A DNA stretch of 64,000 bases, from NCBI RefSeq assembly GCF_000819805.1, contig NZ_CDCE01000029.1, positions 374,833 to 438,832 of the forward strand, in the 5' to 3' direction. This document shows positions 61,556 through 64,000 of this stretch, piece by piece (the first letter of the stretch is position 1; the number at the start of each line of letters is the position of its first letter). The position numbers and the translations under genes are program-made. This DNA comes from Aeromonas diversa CDC 2478-85 (GTDB lineage: Bacteria > Pseudomonadota > Gammaproteobacteria > Enterobacterales > Aeromonadaceae). The notes under the pieces were generated by a model. It ran no database searches. It was given only the letters and a program-made list of their open reading frames with translations, and had not been told where the DNA came from.

Positions 61556-61900
61556 TTAGATAAAACGGCGCCCAAGGGAAGGGGCCGCTTTGGCTGTGGT
61601 GCCAGCAGGCGATCCACTGCCGGGTTGCTTGAGGGAAGCCTCAAGGGAAGTGAAATGGGTCTGCAGTCGTCCCATGCACTCTCCCAGCTGTTCGCGCAGG
61701 GGACGCAGCTCCTGCTGCATGGCGCGGGAGAGACGCTCGAGACGCTGCTGCGCCTCGGGGTCATGGGGAGCCTTGGTCTTGAGGTCGGTGATCTCTTGTT
61801 GCAGGGCCTGGAAGGCGGCCATCTGCTCACCGAGCTTGTGCTGGCGAAGCTGCAGATCCTGCATCAGGTGTTGCAGGGGATGGGTGGATTGCTGGCTCAT
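61556..61900 (-). CDS. SseA-like chaperone of filament protein
   Basis: 114 residues, close to SseA (108), wholly helical with Gln/Leu/Arg heptads, directly before the sseB-like genes. AAGGAG precedes the ATG. SseA binds SseB and SseD in SPI-2. It appears to head the translocator/effector operon. Confidence 0.78.
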   Translation of the reverse strand: MSQQSTHPLQHLMQDLQLRQHKLGEQMAAFQALQQEITDLKTKAPHDPEAQQRLERLSRAMQQELRPLREQLGECMGRLQTHFTSLEASLKQPGSGSPAGTTAKAAPSLGRRFI

Positions 61901-62053
61901 GGATATGACTCCTTTTGGTTGCCGATGGAGGGGATGCTAGGCCCCTCCCGGGGGGGGCGACTTTCGAGAAACTGCGCCCTCTTTGCTGTTTGGACGCGTG
62001 CGTTCCTGGTCTGTCTGATGGCCTCATTCTTGGCGCTTTGCTGTCGGGGCGGC

Positions 62054-62073
62054 ATAGGGTGAAGACCTGAAAC
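62054..62073 (-). promoter_or_regulatory. T3SS-2 dyad element, copy C (upstream of sseA-like operon)
   Basis: Minus strand GTTTCAGGTCTTCACCCTAT shares 15 of 20 positions with copy B, 153 bp before the sseA-like start. It overlaps a small hairpin GAAGACC-N6-GGTCTTC (62061-62080), so part of the match could reflect that hairpin. Confidence 0.45.
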
Positions 62074-62090
62074 GGTCTTCAGGGGAGAGA

Positions 62091-62122
62091 AACGAGACGA
62101 GCCGCCCAAAGGGCGGCTCGTC
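62091..62122 (-). terminator. Terminator after sctQ of T3SS-2
   Basis: A perfect 12-bp stem GACGAGCCGCCC-TTT-GGGCGGCTCGTC on the minus strand is followed by TCGTTTCTC. It ends the sctN-O-P-Q transcript before the sseA-like promoter region. Confidence 0.8.
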
Positions 62123-62140
62123 GGTGAGAGACAGGCAAGG

Positions 62141-63022
62141 TTATGGCTGAGTGGTCAGACGCACGGCCCAACCGTCGTCCATACGTAGTAGCTCCCCTTC
62201 GGCCCACAGTTCGGCGCCTCGCAACAGACGCAGTGTCGGATAGGCCTGAGAAGTGACGGCGCACTCGAGATCCGGTACCCAGCTCGCCAGGGTGGCGGCA
62301 TCCAGGCAGATCTTGCCCACCTCGACCATCAGTCGGGCCGTACCGGGCGGCGGGGCGCAGAACGGTTGACCGGGCAGCGCCCGCCCCAACTGCCCATCGA
62401 TCAGTTGCAGCTGGGCACCCCCCAGGGGATGGAGCCAGAAGCGATCCGGCGTCTCACCCATGCCGTACAGGGGCAGGACCTCTCCGGCTCTGGTGGCGGT
62501 GAGCTCCTCCTCGGGCAGCTGACACCAACCCAGTTGCAGGCCAAGCTCGTGGACGCGATCCGGGCTGGGGGTGAGGGCGCTGAGCCAGCGATGGAGCAGC
62601 GCCGGCGGGACCGACTCCAGGCACAGGGGGAGTCGCCTGCCCTCGCTGCCGAGGGTGAGGCGCCAGCACAGGGCCGGCGCCTCGGCACGGCAGAGGGTGG
62701 CCGGTGCCAGGGACGGTAGTCCCTGGGCCTGCAGCCATTCATCAAGGGGCGCCAGTGTCCAGCTGGCCAGCAGGGGGTAGAGGCTCTCCTCTATCTGCGC
62801 CAGTGAGGGGGTCACCAACTGGGGATCCAGCCAGGCGCACCAGGCAGCCTCGCCGATCCAGAGGTGCAGCTCGCTCCCGTCACAATGGGTGGTCAGGCGC
62901 AGGCCTTGGCCGGTGGGGCGTGACAGATCCGCCTCCAGCTCGAGCGCACCCAGGCGCGAAGTGGCGCCAATCCGGCTGAGGCGAAACAGGGGAGCCTCGC
63001 TGCCCCAGCGGCTAGTTGTCAT
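62141..63022 (-). CDS. sctQ: T3SS-2 sorting-platform protein SctQ
   Basis: 293 residues, with a C-terminal SPOA domain (about 225-290: Ala-Arg-Leu-Met-Val-Glu-Val-Gly-Lys-Ile-Cys-Leu and Leu-Leu-Arg-Gly-Ala-Glu-Leu-Trp-Ala-Glu-Gly-Glu-Leu). It overlaps sctP by 11 bp. Unlike T3SS-1, sctR-S-T-U do not follow it; a terminator and the sseA-like operon do. Confidence 0.88.
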   Translation of the reverse strand: MTTSRWGSEAPLFRLSRIGATSRLGALELEADLSRPTGQGLRLTTHCDGSELHLWIGEAAWCAWLDPQLVTPSLAQIEESLYPLLASWTLAPLDEWLQAQGLPSLAPATLCRAEAPALCWRLTLGSEGRRLPLCLESVPPALLHRWLSALTPSPDRVHELGLQLGWCQLPEEELTATRAGEVLPLYGMGETPDRFWLHPLGGAQLQLIDGQLGRALPGQPFCAPPPGTARLMVEVGKICLDAATLASWVPDLECAVTSQAYPTLRLLRGAELWAEGELLRMDDGWAVRLTTQP

Positions 63023-63449
63023 GCTCTACCTCCACGGTGACCGGTATCTCCAGCAGGGTCGAGAGTGCCTCTTCCAGCCCCTTGCCTCGCCCGCAGAGGC
63101 GCTGCGCCACACTGGCTGACGGTGCCGTCAGGCGCATGACCAGCCGTCCCCCTTGCCAGCCGGCATTGATCATCAGGCCTGCGAGGGGACCGCTGACTGC
63201 CCTCAGTTGCAGTGTCTCGGGCAGGGAGGGGGGGCATAGTGCTGTCTCATGCTCCCGAGGTGGTGGTACCGGGATGGGGCCGGTAGCCGGGGGCGATTCA
63301 TGACAGGAAGGGGCGCTGGCGTGCAGGGTCGGTAGCGGCGCGTCGCCCAGCAGGGACTGAAAGCGCTCGACGCACTCTTCCCGAGGGCGTTGCTCCTCGT
63401 CTCTTTGCTGCTGACGACGGGTGGACAGGCAATGGGTGGGTGTGATCAT
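63012..63449 (-). CDS. sctP: T3SS-2 needle-length regulator SctP (SsaP-like)
   Basis: 145 residues from the ATG at 63449 (ATGA overlap with sctO). The N-terminal half is Arg/Glu/Pro-rich. The C-terminal half has the T3S4-like pattern Gly-Gly-Arg-Leu-Val-Met-Arg-Leu and Leu-Leu-Glu-Ile-Pro-Val. Near SsaP (124) in length and much shorter than AscP (359), which would fit a different needle-length mechanism. Confidence 0.78.
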   Translation of the reverse strand: MITPTHCLSTRRQQQRDEEQRPREECVERFQSLLGDAPLPTLHASAPSCHESPPATGPIPVPPPREHETALCPPSLPETLQLRAVSGPLAGLMINAGWQGGRLVMRLTAPSASVAQRLCGRGKGLEEALSTLLEIPVTVEVEHDN

Positions 63450-63814
63450 GGAGCCTCCTCCAGCAGTTGTAATTTTTCCTGTTCGCGCAGGTTGAGCCTG
63501 AGTCGGGTCTCCTGCTCTGCGCGCAGTTGGTTCAGGCGTCCCTGCTCGGCGATCAGCGCATCCTGCTCGTGGGCCAGCCGCTCGACCTCGCTCTCCAGAG
63601 TACAGAGGGTGGCGCGCAGGCGGCTCAGGGTCGCCTGGTTCATACACCCGGCCTGCTGGGTCAGTTGGCGCCACTGCTGGTGCAGCTCGGCCTGGCGACT
63701 GTTCAGGTGTTGCTGACGCAGCCGCAGGCTCTGCAGCTCTTCGCCCAGACGGGCCAGTGTGGTGCGCAGTCCTCGCTCCCGTCGCCGTTTGATATCGAGT
63801 AACTGTCTCAGCAT
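63446..63814 (-). CDS. sctO: T3SS-2 stalk protein SctO (SsaO-like)
   Basis: 122 residues, near SsaO (125). Entirely helical with Leu/Arg/Gln/Glu heptads, as in FliJ-type stalk proteins. It overlaps the sctN stop by 7 bp. Confidence 0.85.
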   Translation of the reverse strand: MLRQLLDIKRRRERGLRTTLARLGEELQSLRLRQQHLNSRQAELHQQWRQLTQQAGCMNQATLSRLRATLCTLESEVERLAHEQDALIAEQGRLNQLRAEQETRLRLNLREQEKLQLLEEAP

Positions 63815-64000
63815 GGGAGCCCCACGGCGTCAGAGAGGGTCACCAGGGTCTGGGTCAGGGCCGTCGGTTCGTCGACCCGCTGACAGAGCAGTGCCGTGAT
63901 GGCCGGTCGCCGGGCGATGGCATCGTCCGCCTCCGGGTCCTGTCCTTCCTTGTATTCTCCCACCCTGACCAACAGCTCCACCTCTTGCCAGGCGGCGAGC
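63808..64000 (-). CDS. sctN: T3SS-2 export ATPase SctN, partial (C-terminal end only)
   Basis: About 63 C-terminal codons are present before the right edge. They read Glu-Val-Glu-Leu-Leu-Val-Arg-Val-Gly-Glu-Tyr-Lys-Glu-Gly-Gln-Asp, which lines up with the same region of AscN ([16 protein letters not shown]), then Asp-Asp-Ala-Ile-Ala-Arg. The catalytic part lies outside the window. Confidence 0.9.
   Translation of the reverse strand, partial: LAAWQEVELLVRVGEYKEGQDPEADDAIARRPAITALLCQRVDEPTALTQTLVTLSDAVGLPC

Noticed and set aside
1..64000. CRISPR arrays, insertion sequences, prophage genes, toxin-antitoxin pairs
   Set aside because: No regularly spaced repeats, transposase, integrase or phage structural genes were recognised on either strand.

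Overview
The window is a GC-rich gammaproteobacterial chromosome segment. Gene order and protein similarity recalled from memory point to Aeromonas, possibly a species carrying two type III secretion systems (T3SS) of the A. schubertii API1 plus API2 kind. The genus is an inference and no database search was run.

Region 1 (1-9300) is core-like. A Fur-box-preceded minus-strand operon encodes a TonB-dependent receptor, a secreted S9 oligopeptidase, a secreted HExxH metalloprotease with a P domain and a GlyGly-CTERM-like tail, a lipoprotein with an Lcl/DUF1566 domain, and a second Lcl protein cut by the left edge. A DsbA-family oxidoreductase and tRNA-Ser(TGA) follow. Region 2 (9600-15800) has a very large hybrid histidine kinase (CHASE, several PAS domains, HisKA, HATPase, two receivers, Hpt) and a REC-GGDEF protein in one operon.

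Region 3 (15800-45820) is a complete Ysc/Asc-type T3SS, here called T3SS-1. On the minus strand lie an orphan chaperone/effector pair and ascU-T-S-R-Q-P-O-N. On the plus strand lie aopN-acr1-acr2-ascX-ascY-ascV-acrR, acrG-acrV-acrH-aopB-aopD, the exsC-exsE-exsB-exsA regulatory cassette, exsD-ascB to ascL, and an ExoU-like patatin phospholipase with its chaperone. I find seven ExsA-type promoter elements, each 20-21 bp upstream of a -10 box. They cover every expected transcription unit plus the effector at 16221-17168 and the ExoU-like gene.

Region 4 (45860-64000, minus strand, running off the right edge) is a second T3SS of the Salmonella SPI-2/Edwardsiella type, here called T3SS-2. In order of transcription it reads sctN(partial)-O-P-Q; an sseA-like gene; two tandem sseB/espA-like filament genes; sscA, sseC, sseD and sseE; a GNAT acetyltransferase; a chaperone/effector pair; sscB and sseF-like genes; then an ssaB(spiC)-like gene, sctC, sctD, an ssaE-like gene, an AraC-family regulator, sctF, an ssaH-like gene, sctI, sctJ, sctK, sctL and a fused gatekeeper sctW. 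The export-gate genes (R, S, T, U, V) of this system are not in the window and probably lie beyond 64000. The two systems converge on one bidirectional terminator.

The most noteworthy observations are: the tandem filament genes with near-identical ends and different middles; a related 20-bp dyad upstream of three T3SS-2 transcription units; a Cys-His-Asp candidate effector with an ExsA-type promoter; an SseF homologue with a coiled-coil tail; and an acetyltransferase embedded in the translocator operon.
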